Notes: generated from the letters alone by a model not told the origin. DNA of 35,717 nucleotides from Propionibacteriaceae bacterium (GCA_031254155.1 JAIRVA010000277.1:1-35717); one strand, 5' to 3'; positions 1-9,333 are shown, counted from the first letter of the stretch. Numbers and translations: made by a program.

Positions 1-771
1 GACGCGTACCTCTTCGATCTTGACGGTACGGTGTACCTGGGCGACGGCCTCCTGCCCGGCGCGGAGCGCGTCATCCGGACCCTCCGGGACCGTGGCGCGG
101 TCGTCCGCTTCCTGTCGAACAACCCGACGAAGAGCCCGGCACAGTACGCGGACAAGCTCACCCGTCTGGGCATCCCGACCCCGGTCGCCGACATCACGAC
201 GACCATCGCGACAACGGTCTGGTGGCTTCAGACCCACCACCCGGGCGCCGTCCTCTACCCCATCGCCGAGGCCCCGCTCATCGACGCCCTGCGGGCGGCC
301 GGTTTCACCCTCAGCGAGGACCCCAGTGAGATCGACATTGTCATTGCGTCGTACGACCGGACGTTCGCGTACCGTAAGCTCCAGATCGCCTTCGACGCCC
401 TGTGGTACCACAAGCGGGCGATCCTGATCCAGACCAACCCGGACCGTTTCTGCCCCTTCCCGGGCGGGCGCGGCGAGCCGGACTGCGCGTCGATCACGGC
501 GGCGATCGAGGCGTGTACGCAGGTGACGTGTGCCGCGTCGATGGGCAAGCCGTCGCCGTTGCTGCTTGAGGCCGGCCTCGCGGGGCTCGACATCCCGCTC
601 GACCGTTGCCTGATGACGGGCGACCGGCTCGCGACCGACATCCGGATGGCCCTCGACGCCGGGATGGACGCGGCGGTGGTCTTCACCGGCGAGAGCCGCC
701 CCGAGGACCTGACAAGGGAGTACGCGGACGTCTACCGGCTGGGTACGCTGGGAGACCTCGGACCCCTGTGA
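1..771 (+). CDS. HAD-superfamily hydrolase, NagD-type phosphatase (5' end missing)
   Basis: The reading frame is already open at base 1 and runs to TGA at 769-771, so the N-terminus lies outside the window. The first visible residues form HAD motif I (DLDGTVY), with the nucleophile and acid/base Asp and the extra Tyr typical of the NagD/4-nitrophenylphosphatase branch. Motif II is the SNNPTKS segment. A Lys (GKPS) near residue 183 and the late acidic motif GDRLATDI (motif IV) complete the set. A cap lies between, as in the C2-cap HAD enzymes. About 257 residues are visible, near the family's full length of 255-280, so only a few residues are probably missing. These enzymes hydrolyse sugar, nucleotide or glycolate phosphates in the cytoplasm; the substrate cannot be read from sequence. 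Confidence 0.88.
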   Translation, partial: DAYLFDLDGTVYLGDGLLPGAERVIRTLRDRGAVVRFLSNNPTKSPAQYADKLTRLGIPTPVADITTTIATTVWWLQTHHPGAVLYPIAEAPLIDALRAAGFTLSEDPSEIDIVIASYDRTFAYRKLQIAFDALWYHKRAILIQTNPDRFCPFPGGRGEPDCASITAAIEACTQVTCAASMGKPSPLLLEAGLAGLDIPLDRCLMTGDRLATDIRMALDAGMDAAVVFTGESRPEDLTREYADVYRLGTLGDLGPL

Positions 772-810
772 GAGCACTGCCGCTCGAAGGCGGCAGCCGC
801 GCTCGCGGAG

Positions 811-819
811 TGGTAAAAT
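811..819 (+). promoter_or_regulatory. Extended -10 promoter of the sortase gene
   Basis: TGGTAAAAT contains a TG-n extended -10 followed by TAAAAT (5 of 6 consensus). A strong Shine-Dalgarno GAGGAGG at 831-837 and the ATG at 844 follow. No good -35 is visible, which the extended -10 could offset. Inference from sequence only. Confidence 0.5.
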
Positions 820-843
820 GGCAGCTTGACGAGGAGGCGGGAC

Positions 844-1590
844 ATGTCTGATATCCACACAACCGACGACCAACTGACGCCCGGGCCGCAACGCGCGGAG
901 GAGGCGCCGAAGAAGAAGAAGCGGGTCGGCGGGATTCTGATCACCGTCCTGGCGGCGGTTCTGATCGTCGGCGGCGTGTACGGTATCGGCGGGTCGGCGG
1001 GCTGGTGGCCCTGGCCCTTCGGGGGCAGTACGCCGGGTGGCTTGGTCAACGCACCGCGTGATCTGGAGGGGAACATCGTCGTCCCCGAGGACGAGTCGGC
1101 GTTGTCCCCGGAGTTCATGAAAGCGGCTGGGCAGGTCGACGACGACGGTGGCGAGGGCTTCATCGTCCCGACGCTTGATCTCCAGGTCGCGCTGGGGTCG
1201 ATCAACGCCGTCAACGGGTCGATGAACCCGTCCAACTTTAAGAACGTGTTCTGGGTCCGCAACATGGGCGTGAGCCTGGACAAAGCGGAGACGGGGACGG
1301 TGTACCTGGTCACCCACGCGATCCAGGGCGGGAAGGCCCCGGGCAACATCCTGCAGTCGGGCGGCCAGGTCGCGCTCAAACCGGGTGACCTGATCACGGT
1401 GAACCACCGGACCTACGTGTTCGAGTCCGCCAGCATCATTAGCAAGAGCGACAAAGACGACAACCTGGGTACCCACGACGAACTGTGGACCAACGATCCC
1501 GGGCGACTGGTCCTCGTCACCTGTCTGCTCAACCCCCACGGCGGTCTCGCCGTCGACAACCTGGTGATCATCGCCAAGCTGCAGTCGTAG
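844..1590 (+). CDS. Sortase-domain membrane protein (class E/F-like, lacks the usual Arg)
   Basis: The start is the ATG at 844, six bases after GAGGAGG, rather than an in-frame start at 826. The 248-residue protein has a charged cytoplasmic N-terminus with a Lys/Arg cluster (23-27), one membrane segment (about 29-50) and an extracytoplasmic sortase domain. The catalytic His fits VTHA (His158) and the catalytic Cys fits LVTC (Cys227), the hallmark of sortase transpeptidases that attach or process surface proteins. The third catalytic residue, an Arg in the last strand, should lie near residues 236-239; there the sequence is AVDNLVIIA with no Arg. An Arg at 221, before the TC strand, is the nearest. 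No pilin or LPXTG substrate gene is adjacent. The class is uncertain, and it may be a divergent or inactive sortase. Confidence 0.75.
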   Translation: MSDIHTTDDQLTPGPQRAEEAPKKKKRVGGILITVLAAVLIVGGVYGIGGSAGWWPWPFGGSTPGGLVNAPRDLEGNIVVPEDESALSPEFMKAAGQVDDDGGEGFIVPTLDLQVALGSINAVNGSMNPSNFKNVFWVRNMGVSLDKAETGTVYLVTHAIQGGKAPGNILQSGGQVALKPGDLITVNHRTYVFESASIISKSDKDDNLGTHDELWTNDPGRLVLVTCLLNPHGGLAVDNLVIIAKLQS

Positions 1591-1601
1591 CGCTTCGCGC
1601 C

Positions 1602-1637
1602 CCGCTGTACCAAGCGGGTAGCCACTTGGTACAGCGG
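1602..1637. terminator. Bidirectional hairpin between the sortase gene and ilvD
   Basis: Perfect 13-bp inverted repeat (1602-1614 and 1625-1637) with a 10-base loop, lying just after the sortase stop and before the end of convergent ilvD. No long T-run follows on either strand. It probably stops transcription from both sides. Confidence 0.7.
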
Positions 1638-1698
1638 CCTAATTGCCTCCCCGGTCGTACGCGCGGGGGGTGGCGAGCCGTTCTGGTCGCCGTACTTG

Positions 1699-3537
1699 TC
1701 ACAACGTCTTGCGTGCCCCGCCGCAGTCGGCGGACTGGGCGAGCGAGGCGTAGACCTTGAGGGCGTTGGAGACCGGGCGTACCCGCTCCTTCGGCACCCA
1801 GCCCGCCGCGTCCTGCTCGGCGCGGCGCCGCTCCAGTTCGGCGTCGGGGACGAGGAGGCTGAGACTGCGCTCCGGGATCGAAATTGCGATGAGATCGCCG
1901 TCGTGGATGAGCCCGATGACCCCGCCCGCCGCCGCCTCGGGCGAGACGTGGCCGAGGCACAGGCCGGAGGAGCCGCCGGAGAAGCGCCCGTCGGTGATGA
2001 GGGCGCACTGGGGCCCGAGTCCCGTCCCCTTCAGGTAGCTCGTCGGGTAGAGCATCTCCTGCATACCGGGCCCGCCCCGCGGGCCCTCGTACCGTACCAC
2101 CACCACGTCACCCGGCTGGATCCGGCCGCTGAGAATGGCCTCGACGGCCGCCTCCTGCGACTCGGTGACCTGCGCGGGCCCGGTGAAGGTCCACTGCGAC
2201 TCGGGGACGCCGGCGGTCTTCACTACGCAGCCGTCCGGGGCGAGGTTGCCGCGGAGGATGGCGAGGCCGCCGTCAGCGGTGTACGCGTGGGCGGCATCGC
2301 GGATGCAGCCCGCCGTGGCGTCGGTGTCCAGGGTCTCCCACCGGGCGGTGGAGGAGAAGGGGGCAATGGTCCGTTCGCGGCCGGGTGCGGCGTGGAACAG
2401 GTCAGTGACCAGGTACGACGTTTTGCCTGACCGGATGTCCCAGCGGGCGAGCCAGGTGTCGAGGTCGGGGGAGTGGACGGCGTGGACGTCGCGGTCGAGC
2501 AGGCCGCCACGGTCAAGCTCGCCCAGGATCGCGGGGATGCCGCCGGCGCGGTGGACGTCCTCCATGTAGTAGCGGTGCGAGTTGGGGGCGACCTTGACGA
2601 GGCAGGGGGTCCGGCGGGAGAGCTCGTCGATGTCCGCCAGCGTGAAGTCGACGCCGGCCTCGGTGGCCGCCGCGAGCAGGTGCAGGACCGTGTTAGTCGA
2701 GCCGCCCATGGCAATGTCCATGGTCATGGCGTTGCGGAACGCGGCGCGGGTGGCGATGGTGAGGGGGAGTACGGCGTCGTCGTCGTGGTCGTACCACTGC
2801 CGGCACAACTCGACCACCAGCCGTCCGGCTTCGACAAACAGGTCGCGGCGGGCGGCGGACGTGGCCAGAGTAGAACCATTGCCGGGCAGGCCGAGGCCCA
2901 GTGCCTCGACCAGGCAGTTCATCGAGTTGGCGGTGAACATCCCCGAGCAGGACCCGCAGGTCGGGCAGGCGGCCCGTTCGATGCGGTCGATGGCGTCGTC
3001 GCTCACCGTGTCGTCGACCGCCATGACCATCGCGTCGATCAGGTCGAGCGAGGTCTCGGGTTCGCCCGCGCGGACGACGGTCCGACCGGACTCCATCGGC
3101 CCGCCGGACACGAACACCGTGGGGATGTTGAGGCGCAGCGCGGCGAGCAGCATGCCCGGGGTGATTTTGTCGCAGTTGGAGATGCAGACGAGGGCGTCGG
3201 CCTGGTGGGCGTTCACCATGTATTCGACGCTGTCAGCGATGAGTTCCCGGGAGGGCAGGGAGTACAACATGCCCGAGTGGCCCATCGCGATCCCGTCATC
3301 GATGGCGATGGTGTTGAACTCCCGGCCCACCCCGCCGGCCTGCGCGATGGCCTGGCACACCAGGGTACCCATGTCCTTAAGGTGGACGTGGCCAGGTACG
3401 AACTGGGTGTACGAGTTGGCGACGGCGATGATGGGCTTGCCGAAGTCCTGCTCCTGCAGGCCCGTCGCCCGCCAGAGCGCCCGGGCTCCGGCCATGAGAC
3501 GGCCCTCGGTGGTGGTACGCGAACGCAACTGTGGCAT
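1699..3537 (-). CDS. ilvD: Dihydroxy-acid dehydratase
   Basis: IlvD dehydrates 2,3-dihydroxy-isovalerate and 2,3-dihydroxy-3-methylvalerate to the 2-keto acids in valine, leucine and isoleucine synthesis. The 612 residues match the family length. The N-terminus reads [12 protein letters not shown], the start typical of the family. The iron-sulfur and substrate region is present: NCDKITPGM (Cys122) and [18 protein letters not shown] near 190-207. The ATG at 3537 is preferred over an upstream TTG at 3555 because GAGGGAG sits 5-8 bases before it and the protein start then matches the family. It stands alone, convergent to the sortase gene and behind a hairpin that ends the upstream operon. No other ilv gene is in the window. 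Confidence 0.97.
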   Translation of the reverse strand: MPQLRSRTTTEGRLMAGARALWRATGLQEQDFGKPIIAVANSYTQFVPGHVHLKDMGTLVCQAIAQAGGVGREFNTIAIDDGIAMGHSGMLYSLPSRELIADSVEYMVNAHQADALVCISNCDKITPGMLLAALRLNIPTVFVSGGPMESGRTVVRAGEPETSLDLIDAMVMAVDDTVSDDAIDRIERAACPTCGSCSGMFTANSMNCLVEALGLGLPGNGSTLATSAARRDLFVEAGRLVVELCRQWYDHDDDAVLPLTIATRAAFRNAMTMDIAMGGSTNTVLHLLAAATEAGVDFTLADIDELSRRTPCLVKVAPNSHRYYMEDVHRAGGIPAILGELDRGGLLDRDVHAVHSPDLDTWLARWDIRSGKTSYLVTDLFHAAPGRERTIAPFSSTARWETLDTDATAGCIRDAAHAYTADGGLAILRGNLAPDGCVVKTAGVPESQWTFTGPAQVTESQEAAVEAILSGRIQPGDVVVVRYEGPRGGPGMQEMLYPTSYLKGTGLGPQCALITDGRFSGGSSGLCLGHVSPEAAAGGVIGLIHDGDLIAISIPERSLSLLVPDAELERRRAEQDAAGWVPKERVRPVSNALKVYASLAQSADCGGARKTL

Positions 3538-3589
3538 CTTTTCTCCCTCGGTCAATACCGTAGTTTAGTCCCTCGGGCGCGGATGTCCC

Positions 3590-3646
3590 CGTGGGGTCAG
3601 TTTCGTCGGGTCCGGGCGGTACCCCGGCGACCAAACTGACCCCACG
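3590..3646 (-). terminator. Long hairpin terminating the oxidoreductase operon
   Basis: A perfect 14-bp inverted repeat (3590-3603 and 3633-3646) encloses further pairing (GTCG/CGAC and CCGGG/CCCGG). It lies 30 bases after the stop of the last operon gene and about 50 bases before ilvD on the same strand, so it separates the two units. No T-run follows the stem. Confidence 0.7.
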
Positions 3647-3675
3647 GCGAGATTTCGGGAAGCGGCCTAGGTTCC

Positions 3676-4917
3676 CTAGCGAACGAGGTCGATCGTCACG
3701 GTGCCACCGGCGGGGTTGACCGCCGCGAGCAGGGTCCACGGGATGCGGTACACCCGGCCCGGGGCGACTGGATACGACGTGGTGACCCGGCCGATCTCGC
3801 TGCCGCCTTGGCGGGCCACGATGGTTGGTCGTTTTCGTACCTCGGTGGGCCACGCGAGCACAAACCCGCGCGCGGGGGCGACGTCACCGGGTACGCACCG
3901 GGTCGGTGATACCCAGGCGAAGGCGTCGCCCGCCACCAATGGGACCGGTGTCCCGGAGGTCCGCTCGCCCCGCAGGTAACCCAGGACGGGCTCCGCCACG
4001 TGGGCCCCGTCCAGCGCCGCACAGTCGGCGGTGTCGACGGGGTGGACGAGGTTGCCGATGGCGAAGACGCCGTCCCGATCCGTCCGCAACCGGGTGTCGA
4101 CGCTTGGCCCCAGCGTGGCGGGATCGAGGGCGATCCCGGCCGACCGGGCCAGCTCGTGATCCGGAATCCAGTCGCCGGTGAAAACGACCGTGTCGCACTC
4201 GACGACCCGGCGCTGACCGGTTTGCAGATCCTCCACCTCGACGCCGGTGACCCGGCCGTGACCGATGACACGGACGACCTTCGTCCGGGGTGCCACGGGT
4301 ACCCGCAGGCCGATGCCCCCGGCGACGGTGAACAGACGGTACGCCTCGGAGGCCGCGTACTGTGTGGTCATCAGCACGGGCCGGCACCCGGCGTGGCGCA
4401 GGGTCAGGACCGCCGACCAGCTTACGAGCTCGCCACCGACGATGACGGCCCGGCTGCGTTCCGGGCGGTGGTGCAGGTACACCAGGTTCTGCAACTGGCC
4501 CGTCGTGTAGACCCCCGCCGGCCGGTCACCCGGGATCCGGCGGGCGCTCCGTGGGCGCTCCCGGGCGCCGGTGGCGAGGATGACCGCATCCGCGGCCACC
4601 TCGTACCGACCCTCAGGCGATGTCACGCAGAGCGCCCCAGCCCCGGTCCAACCGGTGACCATGGCGTGCGTGACAATGTCGGCCCCGGCTTGCCGGGCCC
4701 GGTCGCTGAGGAGGCGCGCGTACTTCGGCCCGGTCATGAACCGGTGCAGGTCACGGATGCCGTAGCCGGGGTGGTGGCAGTGGCGGGGGATACCGCCGGG
4801 GGCCGCCTCCCGGTCGAGCACCAGCACCCCGCCCTTGAGCGCGGGCGCCAGTTCAGCCGCCGCTCGCAGCCCGGACGGTCCGGCCCCGACAATTGCAACT
4901 TTGGTTTTCGTGATCAT
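3676..4917 (-). CDS. GlpB-like FAD/NAD(P)-dependent oxidoreductase
   Basis: The 413-residue protein opens with an FAD-binding dinucleotide motif (VAIVGAGPSG, GxGxxG at 11-16). The segment GGIPRHCHHPGYG is typical of the family of the GlpB subunit of anaerobic glycerol-3-phosphate dehydrogenase and opine or hydroxyproline oxidase alpha-type subunits. A second nucleotide-binding region follows (ILATGARERPR, then AVIVGG), and then the FAD signature DGVFAIGNL. About 80 C-terminal residues beyond this form a beta-rich tail of unknown role. Start at 4917: AAAGGAG lies 6 bases upstream, and the ATG overlaps the TGA of the GlpA-like gene (ATGA), implying translational coupling. It is probably the partner subunit that passes electrons from the GlpA-like enzyme. 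Some family members instead work with a small DUF1667 protein, which is absent here. Confidence 0.85.
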   Translation of the reverse strand: MITKTKVAIVGAGPSGLRAAAELAPALKGGVLVLDREAAPGGIPRHCHHPGYGIRDLHRFMTGPKYARLLSDRARQAGADIVTHAMVTGWTGAGALCVTSPEGRYEVAADAVILATGARERPRSARRIPGDRPAGVYTTGQLQNLVYLHHRPERSRAVIVGGELVSWSAVLTLRHAGCRPVLMTTQYAASEAYRLFTVAGGIGLRVPVAPRTKVVRVIGHGRVTGVEVEDLQTGQRRVVECDTVVFTGDWIPDHELARSAGIALDPATLGPSVDTRLRTDRDGVFAIGNLVHPVDTADCAALDGAHVAEPVLGYLRGERTSGTPVPLVAGDAFAWVSPTRCVPGDVAPARGFVLAWPTEVRKRPTIVARQGGSEIGRVTTSYPVAPGRVYRIPWTLLAAVNPAGGTVTIDLVR

Positions 4918-6290
4918 GCCTGGCTCCTTTCGTTGGCGAGCAGAGTTTCCACTGCGGCGCCACAGAAAAACCCTTGACAGCGGCCATTGGTCGCGCGGGT
5001 CCGCCGGCGCAGACCGCCGAGGGTCCGGGCCGGGACTGTCGACTGGCAGGCGTCGCGGATCTCGCCCCGCGTCACTCGTTCGCAGAAACAGACGACCTCG
5101 CCGTACGCCGGGTCGCGCCGGATCAGTGCGTCGTCCTGGTACGGTCGCCGGCCGGCCTCGCCCAGGTTGGGCAGCCGCGGCGGGTCCGGGAGGTCGTCCC
5201 GGGGCGTCACGTCCAGCCCGGCCCCGGCCAGGAGGTCGGAGACGTGCGCGGCGACCGCCAGGCACGAGGTCAGGCCCGTCGACCGGATGCACCCCGCCAG
5301 GAGGTACGTCCGGTCGGCATCGGCCTCGATGAGGTAGTCGGTCTGGTCGTGGGCGGCCCGCAACCCGGCGTAGGCGGCGGTCACTTCCTCGGCCATGAGA
5401 TCCGGTACGAGGGCCGCGCCCTTGCCGAGCAGGAAGTCGAAACCCGCCTCCGTGGTCGCGGTGTCGGCCCGGTCGGTCATGTCCTCGGCGGTCGGCCCGA
5501 CCATCACGTTGCCGTAGATCGTCGGGCTGACCAGGACGCCCTTGCCGAGCTTGCTCGGGACGGGCAGAACGATGAGCGGCACCTTTTCCCTGGCCAACTT
5601 GTCGAACACGAGCAGTTCGCCCCGCCGGGGGTGGAGGTGGAACCGGTCGTACCCCGCCTGGGCATCGAGTGTGTCCCCGCCCAGCCCGGCGGCGTTGATG
5701 AGCCACCGCGTCCGCAGGGGTCCGGCGGTGGTGTCGAGCGTCCACCCCTCCCCGGTCCGAGTGAGCCCTTGGACCTGGGTGTCGAGGTGCAGGGTCGCGC
5801 CCCGCTGGACGGCGTCAGTGGCCAGCGCAATCGTGGTCGACCACGTACAGATGATGGACTCACCGGGGACGCTGAGCCCGCCGCGGGCCCCGGGTCCCAG
5901 GTGGGGGGCCGCCTCGTACACCGCGGCGGCGTCGACGATCGCCGTCGCCTGGTAGCCGTTCGCCCGCGCCTTGTCGGCCAGGCCGGGCAGGGCGGCCTGT
6001 TCCTCGTCGGTCCACGCCACCAGCAGCGCGCCCGTCCGCTCGACCGGGATCCCGGTCTGGGCGGCGTACTCACCCAGCCGGTGGTACCCCTCGGCGACCA
6101 GCCGGGACTCGAGCGTCCCGGGCGAGGCGTCGTAGCCGGTGTGCAGGATCGCCGTGTTGGCCTTGCTCGTTCCGTCCCCGACATCGGAGCGGCCATCGAC
6201 CAGTCCGACGCTGAGGTGGCAGCCCGCCAGTTCGCGGGCGATTGCGGAGCCGATCAGGCCGGCCCCGATGACGACAACGTCGTACCTCAT
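4914..6290 (-). CDS. GlpA-like FAD dehydrogenase with C-terminal BFD [2Fe-2S] domain
   Basis: The 458 residues contain a DAO-type FAD fold starting with VVVIGAGLIGSAIAREL (GxGxxG at 9-14) and the segment GTSKANTAILHTGYD, seen in glycerol-3-phosphate dehydrogenases of the GlpA type. At the C-terminus a bacterioferritin-associated-ferredoxin domain carries the four cysteines of a [2Fe-2S] centre: CFC at 401-403, then Cys438 and Cys443. The family oxidises glycerol-3-phosphate or similar 2-hydroxy compounds, passing electrons through FAD. The ATG at 6288-6290 overlaps the kinase stop by 4 bp and the stop overlaps the next ATG, so translation is coupled on both sides. With the kinase upstream, the likely substrate is the kinase product. 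Whether this is sn-glycerol-3-phosphate is not certain. Confidence 0.88.
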   Translation of the reverse strand: MRYDVVVIGAGLIGSAIARELAGCHLSVGLVDGRSDVGDGTSKANTAILHTGYDASPGTLESRLVAEGYHRLGEYAAQTGIPVERTGALLVAWTDEEQAALPGLADKARANGYQATAIVDAAAVYEAAPHLGPGARGGLSVPGESIICTWSTTIALATDAVQRGATLHLDTQVQGLTRTGEGWTLDTTAGPLRTRWLINAAGLGGDTLDAQAGYDRFHLHPRRGELLVFDKLAREKVPLIVLPVPSKLGKGVLVSPTIYGNVMVGPTAEDMTDRADTATTEAGFDFLLGKGAALVPDLMAEEVTAAYAGLRAAHDQTDYLIEADADRTYLLAGCIRSTGLTSCLAVAAHVSDLLAGAGLDVTPRDDLPDPPRLPNLGEAGRRPYQDDALIRRDPAYGEVVCFCERVTRGEIRDACQSTVPARTLGGLRRRTRATNGRCQGFFCGAAVETLLANERSQA

Positions 6291-7720
6291 TTTGTGTCTC
6301 CTTCTACTCCAGTGGTGTCGGCCAGTCGGTGCCAGTGCTCGCGGAACGTACCCGCCCGGTCGGCGCTCCAGGCGGGCGTGAACGTCCGTTCCGGAGCCCA
6401 GGCGACGATCGTGTCGGCGAGGTCCCGCGCCGGGTCGAGCGCCTTGCGGGCCAGCGCGACCGCCCCCAGCGGGGTGGCGTGCGCGGACGGGTAGACGTCG
6501 ATTTCGAGCTGGGCGATGTCGGCCACCGCCTGCATGAACCGGGCGCTGCGGGTCAGCCCGCCGTCGACGCGCAGCCGGGCGAGCGGCTGGCCCGAGTCGC
6601 GCCCGACGAGATCGCCCAGTTCGGCGACCTGGGCCGCGAGGCCCTGCAGGACGGCGGTGACCAGATCGGCGCGAGTCGTCGCCAGGCTGATCCCGGTGAA
6701 CAGAGCCTGGGCGTCGGGGCGCCACCAGGGCGCGGCGAGCCCCGCCATGGCCGGTACGCACCAGGCGCCGTGGGCGTCGTCCGTGGTGAGGACGTCCAGT
6801 TCCTCGGGCCCGGCGAGCAGGCCGACGTCGCCCAGCCAGCGGATGGCCGAGGCGGCGGTGTAGACCTGCCCGTCGGAGCAGTACGAGGTCCGCCCGTCGA
6901 CCCGCCAGGCCACGGACACGGTCAGCCCCGACGTCGACCGGGTGGCGTGCTCGCCGAGGTTGGCCAGCAGGAACGCCCCCGTACCGAACGTACACTTGGC
7001 CTCGCCCGCCGTCAGGCAGCGCTCGGCGAGCAGGGCCGCCTGCTGGTCCACCACGACCCCGGCGACGGGTACGGCCGGCCCGAACCGGCTCGTCTCCCCG
7101 ACGATCTCGTCGTTGGCCACGATCCGCGGCATCGCTTCGCCGTGGAGACCAAACAGGGCCAGCAGCTCCTCGTCGTACGTCACCGTGTCCAGGTTGGTCA
7201 CGAGCGACCGGCTGGCCGTGGACGCGTCGGTCACGTACTCACCCGTCAGGTGGTGCAAGAGCCAGGCGTCAGAGGTCGAGACGACCCCCGCCGTCGTGGC
7301 GTGGCGGCGCAGCCAGGCGAGCTTGGGGGCGCTGAAGTACGGGTCGAGCACCAGGCCCGTCCGAGCAGCGATGAGGCCGGCGTGCTCGCGCAGCGGCTCG
7401 CAGATCTCGCTGGCCCGGGAGTCCTGCCAGACGAGCATGCTCGTGAGCGGCTCGCCCGTCGCCGGGTCCCACGCGAGCACCGTCTCGCCCTGGTTGGTCA
7501 GGGTGACCGCGTCGATGGTGACCCCCGCCTCGGCAATTGCCCGGGTGGCCGCGACCATGACGGAGTCGAGCAGCTCGGCGGGGTCCTGCTCGACGATGCC
7601 ACCTTGCCGGTACTGCGGCCGGATCGGGATCTCGACGACGGACCGGATGGCGTCATCAGCCCCGACGACCATCGCCTTCGTGCCCGACGTACCCTGGTCG
7701 ATACTCAGAATCCACGTCAT
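6287..7720 (-). CDS. FGGY-family carbohydrate kinase, glycerol-kinase-like
   Basis: The 477-residue protein opens with the phosphate-binding strand of FGGY kinases (ILSIDQGTSGTKA) and follows the glycerol kinase pattern: LVWQDSRA, GLVLDPYFSAPKL, VVVDQQAALLAE, TFGTGAFLL and LRVDGGLTRS. Of the glycerol-binding residues known in E. coli GlpK, the Tyr (DPYFS), the Asp (VDQQ) and the Phe (GTGAF) are kept. The Arg-Glu pair (NQRET) is Gly-Glu here (NQGET, Gly78). That may widen or change specificity, so glpK is not assigned. The ATG at 7718-7720 overlaps the permease stop by 4 bp. It probably phosphorylates the compound imported by the permease and feeds the GlpA/GlpB-like enzymes. Confidence 0.88.
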   Translation of the reverse strand: MTWILSIDQGTSGTKAMVVGADDAIRSVVEIPIRPQYRQGGIVEQDPAELLDSVMVAATRAIAEAGVTIDAVTLTNQGETVLAWDPATGEPLTSMLVWQDSRASEICEPLREHAGLIAARTGLVLDPYFSAPKLAWLRRHATTAGVVSTSDAWLLHHLTGEYVTDASTASRSLVTNLDTVTYDEELLALFGLHGEAMPRIVANDEIVGETSRFGPAVPVAGVVVDQQAALLAERCLTAGEAKCTFGTGAFLLANLGEHATRSTSGLTVSVAWRVDGRTSYCSDGQVYTAASAIRWLGDVGLLAGPEELDVLTTDDAHGAWCVPAMAGLAAPWWRPDAQALFTGISLATTRADLVTAVLQGLAAQVAELGDLVGRDSGQPLARLRVDGGLTRSARFMQAVADIAQLEIDVYPSAHATPLGAVALARKALDPARDLADTIVAWAPERTFTPAWSADRAGTFREHWHRLADTTGVEGDTK

Positions 7721-9261
7721 GCCGACTCCCTCCCGGCGGCCACGGCCACCTCGTCCAGATCGGCCTCGTCCAGTTCCTTGTCGATGTCCTTCATCTCGGG
7801 CATGGTCAGGCCGGCGCGGCCGTGGCGGATCATGAGGTACGCGAAGTACACCCCGCCGATGGCCAGCAGAATCAGGATATACAGCCAGCACTCACGGAAC
7901 GAGACGTCGCGGAAGATCGCCAGCTCCCAGACCAGCCAGACGGCCGCGGCGATGAGCACGGGGATCTCCCACTTGCCGAGCTTGAAACCCTTGGATGGCG
8001 GGAGCGACTTGCGCTTGACGATGTAGAGCAGCGTCGTACCGGCGTAGATCAGCGCCGGCAGCAGCGTGGCCGCCGAGAACAGGGAGAACAGCGCGTCGGT
8101 CGAGTACAGGGAGAAGATGGCGAGGACCAACTCGCCGATGATCAGCATGAAGACCATGGCGTTGAGCGGCGTACCCGTACCCTTGTTGACCCGGTGCAGA
8201 GCCTGCCAGCCGGGGAACCGCCGGTCGCGCGACATGGCCCAGACCAGCCGGGCGCCGCTCATGGAGATGGTGAGACCGCAGGAGAAGATGGAGATGACCA
8301 CCATGACGAGCAGCGCCTTGCCGACCACGCCGCCCAGCACGTTCGAGATGACGGAGGCGATCGGGGTGTCGGACTGGGCGAGTTCGATCAGGTTGCCACC
8401 GTTGGCCGTCACCGCGATGATGAAGAGCATGCCCAGGACGCCGAGGGACAGCACGGCCTGCCACATGGCCCGCGGTACCGTCCGGGCGGGGTCCTTGGTC
8501 TCCTCGGCCAGGTTGGCGGCCGACTCGAAACCGACGATGGTGAAGGCGCCGAGCAGGAAACCCATCGCCCACGGCCCGGCGTGCGTCCACGTCCCGATTG
8601 AGAAGTAGCCCGCCTCCGGGATCGCACCTGTCGAGAACAGGTTGGACCACTGGAACTTGCCGGTGGCGATCCCCACGATGAAGAGCAGGACCGTCAGCAG
8701 GATCATGCCGACGAGCTGGATGGTCACGGCCACGTTGTTGGTCCGCTGGGTGGCGCGGGTCGACCAGGCGACCATGATCGCCTGGAGGAGGATCACGACG
8801 GCAGTGATCAGCCACGCGTTCATCGTCGTACCTTGGTAGCTGAACAACACCGGCAGGATCGTGGACGCGATCGTGTAGTCGACGGCGACGACCACCACGC
8901 CCAGGAACATGAACGACACCCAGCCCATGATCCAGCCCAGGATGGGGTTGGCGAGGCGGGAGATCCATTGGTACGAGTAGCCGCTGACCGGGATCCGGGC
9001 CGCGAGGGCGCCGAAGACCAGGGCGACCGCGGTCTGGCCCAGGGTGACGATCGCCCAGGTCCAGATCCCGCGCGGGCCGGCCGTGTTGAGGACGGTACCG
9101 TACGTGGTGAAGATGCCCGTGGCGATTGACACGAAACCGAACGCGACGGCGAACGAGGTGTACCACCCCAGCCGTCGGGGCATTTCCTGTTTGTAGCCGA
9201 ACTCGGCAATGGCGGCGGCGTCGGCGTCGGCAGACGTCGGGCGGGATGGGTTAGAATCCAC
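7717..9261 (-). CDS. APC-superfamily amino acid/amine permease
   Basis: A hydrophobic 514-residue protein with about 12 predicted membrane segments. The N-terminal segment EMPRRLGWYTSFAVAFGFVS leads into the first helix and is typical of the APC subgroup that includes GABA and choline-type permeases. The helix 6 region with GFESAANLAEETKDPAR matches the conserved glycine- and acidic-rich APC motif. The GTG at 9261 is chosen because AAGGAG at 9270-9275 lies 8 bases before it; an ATG at 9279 would put the ribosome site inside the gene. The perfect palindrome AGTGATCACT lies between the ribosome site and the GTG. It opens a four-gene coupled run with the kinase and two FAD enzymes. Polyol kinases are usually paired with facilitators or ABC/PTS importers, so this pairing suggests an amine-bearing or unusual substrate (inference). 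Confidence 0.9.
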   Translation of the reverse strand: MDSNPSRPTSADADAAAIAEFGYKQEMPRRLGWYTSFAVAFGFVSIATGIFTTYGTVLNTAGPRGIWTWAIVTLGQTAVALVFGALAARIPVSGYSYQWISRLANPILGWIMGWVSFMFLGVVVVAVDYTIASTILPVLFSYQGTTMNAWLITAVVILLQAIMVAWSTRATQRTNNVAVTIQLVGMILLTVLLFIVGIATGKFQWSNLFSTGAIPEAGYFSIGTWTHAGPWAMGFLLGAFTIVGFESAANLAEETKDPARTVPRAMWQAVLSLGVLGMLFIIAVTANGGNLIELAQSDTPIASVISNVLGGVVGKALLVMVVISIFSCGLTISMSGARLVWAMSRDRRFPGWQALHRVNKGTGTPLNAMVFMLIIGELVLAIFSLYSTDALFSLFSAATLLPALIYAGTTLLYIVKRKSLPPSKGFKLGKWEIPVLIAAAVWLVWELAIFRDVSFRECWLYILILLAIGGVYFAYLMIRHGRAGLTMPEMKDIDKELDEADLDEVAVAAGRESA

Positions 9262-9303
9262 AGTGATCACTCCTTGCATGCTTGCTTGTGGGGGTTTGAT
9301 TCG

Positions 9304-9333
9304 CGTGGGGAGGCGTTGCCGCGCCTCCCCACG
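9304..9333 (-). terminator. Hairpin between the DeoR gene and the permease operon
   Basis: Perfect 12-bp inverted repeat (CGTGGGGAGGCG and its complement) with a 6-base loop, starting 5 bases after the DeoR stop. No T-run follows on the minus strand. Only about 25 bases separate it from the ATG at 9279, too few for a full promoter. It may act as an attenuator or processing site that lowers operon transcription relative to the regulator, rather than as a true end. Confidence 0.6.

Noticed and set aside
1696-3639. Long open frames on the plus strand opposite ilvD (388 and 328 codons)
   Set aside because: They are antisense shadows of a clear ilvD in GC-rich DNA; their compositions are skewed and they show no family features.
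4974-8026. Plus-strand open frames of 506 and 565 codons opposite the oxidoreductase and kinase genes
   Set aside because: Antisense to well-supported genes with ATGA coupling; the translations are low-complexity Arg/Gly/Asp-rich.
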